A program made the position numbers and the translations under genes. Shown here in pieces: positions 1 to 10,111 of a stretch of 64,000 nucleotides of DNA. The stretch spans positions 87,555,574 to 87,619,573 of the forward strand of contig CM069441.1 of NCBI GenBank assembly GCA_035610835.1. Direction: 5' to 3'. This stretch comes from Ophiura sarsii. Lineage: Eukaryota; Echinodermata; Ophiuroidea; Amphilepidida; Ophiuridae. The number at the start of each line of letters is the position of its first letter. Position 1 is the stretch's first letter. The notes under the pieces were generated by a model. It ran no database searches. It saw only the letters and a list, made by a program, of their open reading frames with translations, and was not told where the DNA came from.

Positions 1-399
1 TTTTTGAATGAAATGAGTCGGGGAATCCATTTTTCGTATCAAAAATCGTGATTTTTATATTTTTGCCCAAAAATGCTTCTTTTTTGCCTAAATTTTACAA
101 ACAACCTAACAAAATAATTTTTAGGTAAAAAATTCTAAAATTTTACAGAAAGCATCTTAATTCATTTATCTAGGACACGTATTTTTGTTTGCCTTTAAAA
201 AAAATAGTTTCGAAATTATTGACCAAAAAGTGAATTATCCCAAAATTCACATTTTTAGTACTTTTTGGTCAATAATTTCAGAACTAAAAATTTTAAAGGC
301 AAAAAAAACCAAACGTGTCCTAGATAATTGAATTAAGATGCTTTCTGTAAAATTTTAGAATTTTTTACCTAAAAATTATTTTGTTAGGTTGTTTGTAAT

Positions 400-625
400 G
401 GTCGGAGGAAGCCCGGAGTAGGCCCTAGTCGGAGGAGTGTCGGATTACAGGTCGGAGTAGTGCCTGTCTGAACGCTATCCGGAGGAAGCTCCTCCGACCG
501 ATATACTCCTGAAAAAGGCAGGAGTAACGCACTGCAGGGGTCCGAGGATATCTGAACAGTCGGAGCAGCTTGCCGTGTGGAACGGTTCCCACGAATAAGT
601 CGGAGTACCGATGACCTTCAATATT
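400..625. repeat. Dispersed GTCGGAG motif cluster
   Basis: The motif GTCGGAG, usually followed by GA or TA, occurs at least five times in about 220 bp, with one inverted CTCCGAC copy. Base composition is richer in G and C than the TIR arms. No open reading frame of note. Origin unknown. Confidence 0.5.
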
Positions 626-778
626 ATTGTGAAATGTTTCCACACACACTCGTCATTCGCGACCAAACCTATTGCTAAAAATCATTAGTAAATACATACG
701 ATATGATAGTAGTGAAGATTGGTCAATTATTCCATCAGAAAATCCACAACCTGTTCAGAAACGCCTGTAGCCGCGGGA

Positions 779-1070
779 AATGGTTAGGAGGGTTATGATT
801 ATAAATCCACCTGGTTGGTGTAGTTGCAGTGTTGTAGGGGGTTTATGTGGTTTTAAAAGTACCGAGGGTTATTACTTGATGCGGTTTGAGAGGTAGGGTT
901 TAATAAATTAGCCACAGTAAATGGTTTAGGAGGGACATGGTTATAAATTAACCTGATTGGGGGTTGTAGGGGGTTTATAATGTATTTAGAAGGCCTAGGG
1001 ATATGGTTATAAATCAACCTGGTTTGGGGGTGTTGCAGCTAGGGGTTTATGTGGTTTCAGAGGTAGGTAA
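779..1070. repeat. Three degenerate ~75-bp repeats
   Basis: Three copies of a unit containing GGTTATAAAT-type, CAACCTG-type and TGTAGGGGGTTTAT-type blocks start near 779, 917 and 994. They are diverged by substitutions and small indels, so the duplication is old. They lie inside the TIR element between the left arm and the kringle exon. Confidence 0.55.
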
Positions 1071-1252
1071 TGTGGCATAACCATCTAGCGGGGGACCCGA
1101 GTGTAGCGGGGACCCGAGCGTAGCGAGGGTACGCCGCTAGTGCTTATAAATATAAGGCCTTAAAGCAATACAAATGGAAAGGTGGTCATTTGGTGCTCTG
1201 ACATTCATGTATGCTATTTCTTATAATATCACGGGTTCCCCTATAAACTCAC

Positions 1253-1528
1253 CAACAGTGTAGCAATTAGGACTAGGATCTCCGACATCGCAGTACTCCC
1301 ATCTCACCATAGGAACTTTGGTATAGCACCATGGTCCGCCCGTTGATGAATCCGGGTTTCGGCAATAATTGTGATCCCCTAAGCCTGCCAGGGGATACGT
1401 CTCCGGTGTTGTGCTTTCGTGTTGGTGTGGTGTCTGAGCTGTCCATTTCTGGCACGTCCTGTCATTTGTCGTTTGGGATTTATGGCCGCGGTAGTCTCGC
1501 CCTGTTTGCTCCATGTAACACTCAAAGT
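1253..1528 (-). CDS. Kringle-domain exon (symmetric phase 1-1)
   Basis: The minus strand encodes one complete kringle domain: ECYMEQTG and DYRG at the start, then TCQKW, NYCRNPD, PWCY, RWEYCDV and a final Cys, so all six disulphide cysteines of the fold are present. A consensus acceptor (pyrimidine-rich, CATAG at 1529-1533) precedes it and a donor TTG|GTGAGT follows at 1252. The exon is 276 nt, a multiple of three, with phase 1 at both ends, the classic shuffling-competent form of extracellular modules. Kringles bind proteins and peptides in secreted or membrane proteins. There is no start codon context and no second exon nearby, so the parent gene is unknown. It lies between the two TIR arms, so it may be a captured host exon rather than part of a functional gene. 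Confidence 0.75.
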
Positions 1529-2094
1529 CTATGAAATGATGTGTTGAATAAAATAGCGATTGGTATACGAATAATGAATGTTTATCTTACTATAAATCTG
1601 GAAACGGTGTGTGTTTGTTTGTGTGTTTGTTATCCTTATTTCTCCGTTGCTTTTAATCAAAGTGGCGCCTAATTTGCATGAAAGATACAGGAAATTACGG
1701 GAAGGGTGTTAAAGTTTGACCAAAAAGTACTAAAAATGTGAATTTTGGGATAAAAACCCTCAAAATTCACTTTTTGGTCAATAATTTCGAAACTATTTTT
1801 TTTAAAGGCAAACAAAAAATACGTGTCCTAGATAAATGAATTAAGATGCTTTCTGTAAAATTTTAGAATTTTTTACCTAAAAATTATTTTGTTAGGTTGT
1901 TTGTAAAATTTAGGCAAAAAAGAAGCATTTTTGGGCAAAAATATAAAAATCACGATTTTTGATACGAAAAATGGATTCCCCGACTCATTTCATTCAAAAA
2001 AAGTGTATACTTTTATGTGCAACACATAAATAGTTTGAAAGTTACAGTGCTTGACAAATTCATACAACGACACTTGACCCAGATGGCTCCATAC

Positions 2095-2345
2095 TAACAA
2101 CACCACCATATCCAACAAAATCCAACAACAACAAAATGCCTTCCCCACCATATCCAACAGAATCCAACAGTTGGAATTTGTTGGATATAGTGATCCACAC
2201 AGTAACAATAATCAATACTCTCTATACACAAAGCACTAAATCCAACAGAATCCAACAGAGTTATGTATTGAGTAAACCACTGTATCCAACAAAATCCAAC
2301 AACTGTCTAAGATAGGTTTACCACTGAATCCAACAAAATCCAACA
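2095..2345. repeat. TCCAACA minisatellite cluster, left
   Basis: Five or more copies of a 24-26 bp unit, consensus CCACYRWATCCAACARAATC followed by CAACA, are separated by unrelated spacers of about 20-60 bp. One inverted copy (TTGTTGGATATAGTG) lies near 2178-2195. The same unit forms a larger array at 7064-7473 on the other side of the piggyBac gene, in the same orientation. Confidence 0.75.
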
Positions 2346-2399
2346 AAATAACAACATGATAATTGTGTATTTTAGAATAAATAGGTATGTTAATTTTGT

Positions 2400-3066
2400 T
2401 TTGTTTTGGGTTTCTTTTATTTGGGGAAGGGGGATTTAAAATGTTTAGCAATTTTGGGGGTCATTAGGTACCCATGCAGGAGTATTGTGATTGTTCAGAA
2501 TTGTGTGTTGTTTCTTTTGCATCTTGCTACTGGGTTTATTATTGGTATTTATTGTGATTCTTGCTTTTGTTTTTGATTGCATTCGGCTCAGTTGTAATTA
2601 CGAACGTCACAATAAGTCACACGTTTACATAATAAGAGTTATCTATAATAATATAGAAACCTTGTTATCATCATTGCCAATGCTCTCATGACTAGGACAT
2701 ATTGTCTCAGCCTGTTTTTGTTTGTTTATAATTATTATTATTATTTATTTATTTTGGTTTCTTTTTGTGTTTTTTGTGTGTATTTTTTTGTGGCTATGAC
2801 ATTATCCGAAGAATAAGTCTTTGCCATTTTTTATTTTTTTTGCGTGGCTTGGACAACTGAAAAAATAAATAGTCATAAAAGTGTATAAAAAATAAAAAGT
2901 GAATAAAACAGTAAAAAATGGTAGTCCTTGCCTTTTTTTTTATGTGTGACTTGCCGGGTGTAGATTTGTCTCTAAAAATGACAATCTCACCGCATATATT
3001 TCATGGCTTGCCACAGGCCTGAAACCTATCTCTGAAAGTCCAAGTTTCAGCCTAACACGTGCTCGT
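2400..3066. other. T-rich stretch downstream of piggyBac
   Basis: No gene recognised. Long T-rich runs lie here. TTTATT motifs near 2741-2756 read as AATAAA on the minus strand and could supply the polyadenylation signal of the piggyBac gene. A clear transposon terminus (TTAA plus TIR) was not identified. Confidence 0.4.
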
Positions 3067-3068
3067 AT

Positions 3069-6000
3069 TTAGTGTCCGCCACCATGTGCAGCCAAGAAGC
3101 ACGGAGCCGGTGGTCTACATAGATTGATGCTGCAGACCTTGCAGCCATATCTGGAAGTAGGTGTGTTTCCAGCGGCGTTCTTGCGTCCGGTCTCCTTACA
3201 CACCCGACATTGGCGAGCATTTCTGATAGGCATCTTTTCGCTCATGTGGCCGGTGCCAGCACCATGATGAGCCGGTAGGGGCGTATATTTAGCTTGTGGA
3301 ACTTGCCGAGGTGTTGTTCCCTGGATAAGTCCCTTGGCTACTTCCATGACAAATTTTGAATGACTCAGGGCGGAACTTTGGTCGTCAAGGCGGTCGTCGT
3401 CAGTGGTGACTTTCTTGGCTGGCGCTGGATGGTGCCATTTATAGCAGATCCATGCATTGCAGATGGCGATGTCAATGATGTAGTACAGTAACTTTTTCCA
3501 CCATTGTTGTGCCTTCCTGGAACAGGAGTAATAAGATCTTAGTTGATCACCCCTGTCCACGCCTCCCATGAATTTGACATAGTCAACAGCCTGTCGTGGT
3601 GCAGTGACAACTAAGGGTGTTCTGTAAGGTCGACCATCCTCCCTCACGTTTCTGGTAACGACATCCCCGTTTGAGTTGGCTGTCGGTTTGGTTCTGTAGC
3701 CTTGATGACCAGAGCTAAGCAGCTGCATGGTGGAGGAGTCTCTCCACAAAGCCGACGTAAACTGACCAAGTTGCCGAGTGAAGAAGGTCCCTCGTGGAGC
3801 CTTGGCCAGCCGTTTAAGCTTGAGGTGGTTGTGAGGGTTTCTGGTTGGGTTGGGCAGGAAATCAACCGGCAGCCCCTTCCTATTGGTCTTGATGGCCCCA
3901 GTGAGGTATGTGCGTTTGGCCAGGAGTCGCCTTGCCAGATCCATAGACGTGTATAGCCTGTCGGTGAACAGGTGATGGTATTTGCCTGTTATCCGTTTTG
4001 CCACGTCCAATGTGATGTCCACCATCTTGCTGGCCTTTCCCTGGTTAAATGGGTGCGGAATAAAGTTAACCATGTAACCTGTGATAGAATCGGCGAGGGC
4101 ATACAGCTTAAAACCAGCCCGAATAGGCTTTAACGGCATGAAAAACTTCTTGACTTTTGCTTTGAAGCCAGAGTACTTCACCATTGCTTCATCAATCGAT
4201 AGGCAGCGGCCGAGGTTGAAGTTAGCCTGTGATGTCTGCAGCACTTTGTCCCAGATCGGTTGTAGAGGATACAGTGGATGCTTACGCATCCACATGTACT
4301 GATGTTGTTTACTCTCATACAAGTCCGGATCCTCTTTCGGGTAACGCTCGGGGTTGGTGTCCGGATCACTGCAGGCGAGGAATTCGCTTAACTTCTCAAA
4401 GCGTGTTCTGGCCATCGTGCTGGTGATGAGTAGGTTGCGGTATCCAGGTTCAGTAGACCAGTAGTCGCCAACGTAGGGAACCCGAACTAGGCCCATCACC
4501 AGCCTAATACCAATCCATGCTTGGATCTCGGATGCGGAAGTTGATCTTTTCCCAGCCTTGGTCAACTTGCTGCTGGTCCACGCTGCCATCTGGATCATCA
4601 GCGCAACTGGGAAGAACTTCAAGAAGTAATCCACTGGTCTATCGAGTACTCCAAATGTTGGCCCAGTAGGCGTAGGCCCAGCAAAGCCCTCCACATCGAC
4701 ATCCTGAAGTGAGCGACTCCACCCGAACTCATCTGGAGGATACACCTTCTGGCCCCTGCTTGGTGGATCGGGGTCATTGTCTGAATCAATAACAGGCGGC
4801 CGCCGTACTCTCTTTCTGCCTCGTGGTAGTGCCCTGGCAGTGCTCGAAGATGATGGTTGTGCATCTGACTTAAAGGCTTCCGAATCATGTTGTTTCTCAT
4901 CAGTGGGTTCCTCATCAGTGGGTTCCTCATCTGTGGCGAGAACATAATCATCGTCGTCATCATCATCAACATCATCATCAGTGGTCGGTTGATGGTCCGC
5001 TTGTTGATCATCAGCTGATGAAGCCGCGTCATCGGGCGCAGAAGCTGCGTCGTCCGTTGATGGTTGAGCGGTACTTTTGCCAGATGGAGGATGAGTATTT
5101 TCGTTGTCTGAGAATCCGAACATGGTGTGCGTGCGACCCTCTTTAAACGCAACATGCACGCGACCTTGTTTCTTGGACTTGGTGGAATCCCAGAGACTTT
5201 GGAAGTTGTCGTCAGATGACTTCTGGTCGTCAACCTCCTCCGCACTATCAACCCGATCCTCTAAGAATGCCTCCTCTTCAGACTCGCTGATGTTCGACTT
5301 GGCCTTGTAATTATGTGTTGACATTACAATGCCCTTATCATTGCAGCTCCGCCGGACTGCCTCCTTCACATGCCCCCTTTCCTCCGTTTCTTTACTGGCC
5401 TTGCATCTATCAGATGAATTCTTTTTCTTCTTCTTCTTCTTGTTGATAGAAGAACTTGCGCCTTCATCTTGCGATGCCGTTGCTTGTGGCTTCTTCTTCT
5501 TCTTGGCCTTCTTGGCCGTCTTTAGCTTTATTACACCAGATGAACTAGTAGATGGTTCATCCTCTTTCTTTCGCTTTTTGTTCGATCCTCGCATTTGGCT
5601 GATGAACACCTCCTGTTCGTCCTCTCGCATTCCTGTATACAACATGAGAAAAATAAATAAAAGGGTTTTGAGTTGGAGATAATATTATAACATTTTGGTC
5701 ATCTTGATTCTATCAAGAAATCATGAATGATATTATAATTTGCTAGAGTTTACACAAAAATGTTACACAAGGAGCATAGTATTACATGTTTTGTTTCAAT
5801 GAAAGACTCTATATTTAGAAATGGATGAATTATTTACTATTTTATGAAAACAGAATCTTGGGGTCAATGAGGTAAAGAACATGAACTTGAAAATGATTAC
5901 AATAATAATAAATGTCTTGACTTTTTACTAATAAAGGAAAGGTTACATGCAAATCAAATTACTAATAATAAAGGTTGCGTAAATCAAATTTCAGAAAATC

Positions 6001-6090
6001 TGTTTGTATATAACATAAAATTAACTTTTATAAAAATAAGAAGAGATTGTACATACCATACTGCAAGTTCTTCACTTCTCGATTTGACAT
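3069..6090 (-). CDS. piggyBac transposase, two coding exons
   Basis: Cut-and-paste DNA transposase of the piggyBac superfamily (DDE_Tnp_1_7 fold), which targets TTAA sites. Exon 2 (3069-5632) carries almost all of the protein: a Lys-rich then strongly acidic low-complexity N-terminus, the catalytic core and a Cys-rich C-terminal zinc domain (CRVCKETG, GCKVC, NLCRP). Catalytic aspartates are visible in SIDEAMVKYSG (4191-4193), FTDRLYTS (3960-3962) and GGVDRGDQ (3555-3557). The continuous reading frame starts at 5645, but its first five residues appear intronic: an acceptor GTATACAG ends at 5633, and a 34-nt exon 1 at 6057-6090 (ATG, 11 codons, one base, donor GTATGT) joins in frame to give about 865 residues. 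No stop or frameshift is seen, so the copy may be young or still functional. Element ends were not found. A domesticated host gene is an alternative. Confidence 0.88.
5633..6056 (-). other. Proposed intron of piggyBac gene
   Basis: A 424-bp AT-rich interval bounded on the minus strand by donor TATG|GTATGT and acceptor GTATACAG|GA. Removing it keeps the frame (a split glycine codon) and replaces the first five residues of the long reading frame. It holds no other recognised feature. Confidence 0.65.
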
Positions 6091-6246
6091 GCTGATATGA
6101 AAATGAAGAGTTCTAATCAGGAAGTATCACCGAGGTTCGATTTCTCGCAAGAGATTATTATCGTTCGCAAACGTAATAACAAACGTTTAGTTTCACCGAT
6201 ACGTAACCGTATTGGTAAAAGCAGGGACAGAGAAGCAATTTTACAG

Positions 6247-6256
6247 CCCTTTTATA
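6247..6256 (-). promoter_or_regulatory. TATA box of piggyBac gene
   Basis: The minus strand reads TATAAAAGGG about 157 bp upstream of the proposed exon 1 ATG. A start site 25-30 bp downstream would leave a 5' leader of roughly 130 nt. Its position between the E2F-like cluster and exon 1 supports a real promoter. Confidence 0.6.
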
Positions 6257-6306
6257 CTATTCTACCACCTCAAAAAATTTACATACTCTTTCACTGGTGT
6301 TATTAT

Positions 6307-6540
6307 TTTCCCGCCGAAGTGTATTTCAATATCACATGATTCAAATCTGTATTTCTATTCGGTAACACTTTCCCGCCTATTTAGCACATGGATATTTGTA
6401 AAGAGCCAATATGAATATTACATAATTCGAATCCCATCAACCTTTCCCGCTAATTTTGCACATGACATATAGCTCATCAACTCTCCCGCCCATTTAGCAC
6501 CTGATATTTAAACCCATTAACTTTCCCGCCCATTTAGTTG
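6307..6540. promoter_or_regulatory. Cluster of five E2F-like sites
   Basis: TTTCCCGCC or a close variant occurs at 6307-6315, 6369-6377, 6443-6450, 6482-6490 (TCTCCCGCC) and 6532-6540. Several are followed by a shared block of the type CATTTAGCACATGATATTTA, so they sit in degenerate repeats of about 40-75 bp. TTTSSCGC is the known E2F/DP consensus. The cluster begins 51 bp upstream of the TATA box. Cell-cycle control is inference. The motifs could instead be transposase-binding subterminal repeats. Confidence 0.55.
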
Positions 6541-6565
6541 AGAGCAGCATTGAATAATGTGTTTT

Positions 6566-6901
6566 GACACCATTGATTGCAGATTCAAGAAAACGGGTGT
6601 ACATAAATAGAAAAATTCGGCTATATAGTAGTGTCAGCGCAATGATGGTCGATTGTGATGCTATGTGGTTCGGTAGCATTCCTTCAACCAACCAGCCTCA
6701 TCAAGGCAGCACTGGCTCTAACACTAACACTAACACTTAACACAACCGTGGGAGGAGTGGATGGAGTATTGAGTAGCTAAATATAAGTTCATGGCACTGC
6801 CTGGGGTCAGCCATGCTTCTTCCCCTGAATATGCTCGCCATCCACAACTCAATATTTTTAAATTTATGTTAAATTTGACACCATTGATTGTATATTCAAG
6901 G
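6566..6901. repeat. Pair of ~28-bp direct repeats
   Basis: TTTGACACCATTGATTG followed by a similar ATTCAAG block occurs near 6566 and near 6874, about 308 bp apart. The interval between them holds no gene. Possibly the remnant of an insertion. No other feature was seen here. Confidence 0.4.
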
Positions 6902-7063
6902 ATTCGAGAAGTTCTCTATGGGGGTACCGGCACATTGTAGGACTTGTAATTGTTTTTAATTATTTAATTCCAACATCACAAACACGATCACAATAATTGT
7001 GCATCCCCCTCCCCCTCCATATCAAAGTGTCAAAATATGTTTCTACCTGTTAAATACACTAAC

Positions 7064-7473
7064 TACCATATCCAACAAAATCCAACAAATATTTGAATTG
7101 AACAAACCACTAAATCCAACAAAATCCAACAACCCATTAGATTACATTACATTACAAATTAATTGTACACACCACCATATCCAACAAAATCCAACAAATA
7201 TTTAAATTGTACAAACCACTATATCCAACAAAATCCAACGACCCATTATATTACATTACATTACAAATTAATTGTACACACTACCATATCCAACAAAATC
7301 CAACAAACATTTAATAACGTTCCACACCATATCCAACAAAATCCAACAAAGTATTACTCTACTACCCCACTGAATCCAACAAAATCCAACACAAATAGCT
7401 GAAGTGTGCAAACCACTGTATCCAACAACTTCCAACAACATTTCACCTTGTTGGATTTTGTTGGATATGGTGG
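7064..7473. repeat. TCCAACA minisatellite array, ~109-bp higher-order unit
   Basis: Eight direct units of about 25 bp (starting near 7064, 7107, 7171, 7216, 7281, 7325, 7367 and 7413), each carrying two TCCAACA boxes, end with one inverted unit at 7446-7473. Units alternate with two spacer types, so the left half repeats as a dimer of about 107-110 bp with an ATTACATTACATTACAAATT spacer. The inverted last unit could pair with any direct unit. Confidence 0.8.
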
Positions 7474-7499
7474 GGTTAGGGTTAAGGCAATTCAATCCA

Positions 7500-8825
7500 A
7501 TCAAATATATTTTCGTGAGAAATACTCATCACAATATTAAACGAGATAATGAGAGTTGACCCAATTCATTTATATTATTTATAAACAAAATTAAACATCT
7601 ACAATCAATTATAATATATTGGCCTAACCAATTGCGATTTTCAATGACGTTATGGACCAATTCAATATCTTTGAATCGATAATGATATTGATATTACCCG
7701 AAAACACCAAGTTTGAGCACCGGAAATACGTGCATGTTTTGTATATATGTTGTTATGGTGATAACGTTTGTCTCTCCTGCCATTCCAGTATGTACAATGC
7801 TGCGTTTAAAACTCCTAAAAGGGAGTTTTGATGATTTTCCTATTCATGTTTTGTATCATGGGCAATCGAATCATCAAATGCCTGACTTGACAATTTCTCG
7901 TGTATTCTTGATTTCAGATCATGCGTGCTTCGAGTACAAAATTATTGAACAATTTTAATTTCAAAATGGAGAGAATTCTGTGAGAAAAAAAAGAGTTAGG
8001 GCCTATCACTCTTTCTTATTGCCGGTTATTGTAATCCATTTTTGAGATTCAAGTTGATTTAAAAAACAAACCTATGGAAATGAAAAATATTTTGATACGA
8101 ATTCCTTTAGTATACCTAATACCACTGCATGTATTCAATGGGGACTTTAAAGAACGACGCATGCACTTACACAGTGAGGAATAAGAATGGTAGGGTATTC
8201 TAAAGCTTACCCGATACGAAATATTCATTCTGTTATACATGAAAATGAAAACAGACTATGTATTTTTCGAAAGCTGCCAAAGCATATTTGCTTTGAGAAC
8301 CGATACTCTCAGTGGCCAATATCTCTACCAATATCGATTGGAGTAAGAACTTAATCGATACCACACATGATATTAAACTGATTATTATTTCTTTTGCCGT
8401 TTCAACGATGCAAGAATGTAATTAAGTAGAAATAATAATTAAAGCTATCGACCGATTGAGCAAAACACGTAATTTGTCATTATTCCCATACCGCCACTCC
8501 GCACGCAATTGACGTCTTTACCACACGCAATAAAACCAACGTAGATTTTCAAATGCGAGCATGCAATTCATATCCTTGTTGATTTTTTTTCTCTCCATGA
8601 AATCAACCCTGCCCTATATTACGATACTACTGCCCTAATTAGAGTTATAATATGATGTGAAACTCTTATTTTCTGTTGCACATACAGGGTAGGTCAAAAT
8701 ATCCATTGAATTGAACATAAAACACTTGTTTTGAAATGAAATCAAATTCACCCAGTATTGCCATGAATGCAAAACATTTATCATTTAAGTCATATAAACA
8801 ACTAATTATCAGATGCATCACATTA
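7500..8825. other. No feature recognised
   Basis: AT-rich sequence with short open frames only. None resembles a known protein. No repeat or RNA gene was identified. Confidence 0.4.
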
Positions 8826-8827
8826 TA

Positions 8828-8953
8828 CAGTGCGAGTTAAAAAGAAATTGTACGAGAATGAATACCCCCCAAACCCCCCCCCCCAAAAAAAAACCAAACT
8901 AATTGAAAAATCAATGAAGCATGTATTCAAAGAGCATATTCTTCCGCTCATAT

Positions 8954-8993
<40 letters not shown>

Positions 8994-10109
8994 GCAGGGG
9001 GGGGGGGGGGGGGGGGGGGGTGGGGGGGGGGGGAGATCACTGAAATTGATTTATGCTATTACGATTTATGCCTGTTTTAATAAATAAACCCATTTTTACG
9101 GAGCTGTCCACGACATGGTAAAATCCTTTGAAATTATCTGTCTTAGCGTGGAGCAAAGAGTACAGATCCAATCAAATTCAAAAGGTATTTATATCCTAGA
9201 TATTCAAACAATAAAGCATGTTAGCGTGAAAGTTCATCTGTGTTGGTAGACAATAATTTGAAGATCGATGTGATCGGTCGAAAATTCGAGGTATGTAAGA
9301 TTGTGTTGAGATCATAAGCTTAATTTTCAAATTAATAAAGCATGTATTCACAAGAACATTATTTCACTCATCTTAAAAAAAGAATCAGTGGAATTACCCC
9401 TTATATCTAGAGTTATGCCTGTTTAATAAAAAGAACTCGTTTTAGCAACTGTCCGGAGGATGCTAACCCCTAGAAATGATCTGTATAACCGAGAAACGTG
9501 CAAATAGTACAGATTCATTCAAATTCATGTTCAAAATATATTTATTTCTGAGAAATTTAAACCCATGAATTAAATTATTGATAAAATCAATATTCAGTGA
9601 CGCCTTCCACCCCACCCCCATAAAAGAGCCTACTTCTTCGAGCTGTCAGCGGAATTCTTAATGAAAAAAGCAACAAACATTTTTAAAACTTCATTCTCAT
9701 TTCAGAGCGAGAAATTGTATGTATTCATAAACGTTGACACACAAAAAGGGAATATTTCAGTGTTGAATCAAATGTTAGCATAACATAATGTATATTATCA
9801 TACCATTCTACTATGTTTTGAAACTACCGGCTTTAAATCTCAATTGAATAGTATTGACCCTTTGTGAATAGGTACTCTTTGCTCCTCACTTAGATTGATA
9901 ATTTCAAAGCATTTAGCATTTTGTGGACAGCTCCCAAAAGGGTTTCTTTTATAAAACCAAGCATAATTCTTGATAGCAAGGGTCAATTTCGATGATTCTT
10001 TCTATCGTATGAGCGGGAAGATATGCATTTTTAATTGGTTAGTTAAAATTGTTTGGTCTATTTTTAAACAAATACTCATTCCCGCGCAACTTCTATTTGA
10101 CTCACACTG
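8828..10109. mobile_element. Mariner-type nonautonomous element, 1.28 kb
   Basis: The left end CAGTGCGAGTTAAA and the inverted right end TTTGACTCACACTG are each preceded or followed by TA, the expected Tc1/mariner target duplication (8826-8827, 10110-10111). Arms are similar over about 300 bp (8828-9190 against 9840-10109 inverted). A diverged direct copy of the arm interior lies at about 9320-9540 and a shorter one near 9600-9700, so the element grew by internal duplication. No transposase is present. Confidence 0.7.
8954..9033. repeat. Poly-G tract
   Basis: About 75 G in three runs interrupted by TGCA and T, inside the left arm of the mariner-type element. The corresponding place in the right arm lacks it. 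Tract length in the assembly is unlikely to be exact. Confidence 0.9.
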
Positions 10110-10111
10110 TA

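Larger units (their letters stand above)
1..2003. mobile_element. TIR element enclosing a kringle exon
   Basis: Bases 1-280 reappear as reverse complement at about 1717-2003 (GAATGAAATGAGTCGGGG against CCCCGACTCATTTCATTC), giving long terminal inverted repeats. The left arm is itself palindromic: about 80-235 pairs with 258-400. The element begins at or before the window edge, so its left target duplication cannot be seen. No transposase is present, so it is nonautonomous. The interior holds GTCGGAG motifs, three degenerate 75-bp repeats and a kringle exon. The superfamily is not determined. Confidence 0.7.

Noticed and set aside
425..666. Overlapping minus-strand frames of 63-74 codons
   Set aside because: They fall in the GTCGGAG repeat cluster and have no recognised similarity.
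6091..6190. tRNA-like B box (GAGGTTCGATTTC)
   Set aside because: No cloverleaf, A box or acceptor stem could be built around it.
7064..7473. CRISPR array
   Set aside because: Spaced repeats superficially fit, but spacers themselves repeat, the genome is that of an animal, and there are no cas genes.
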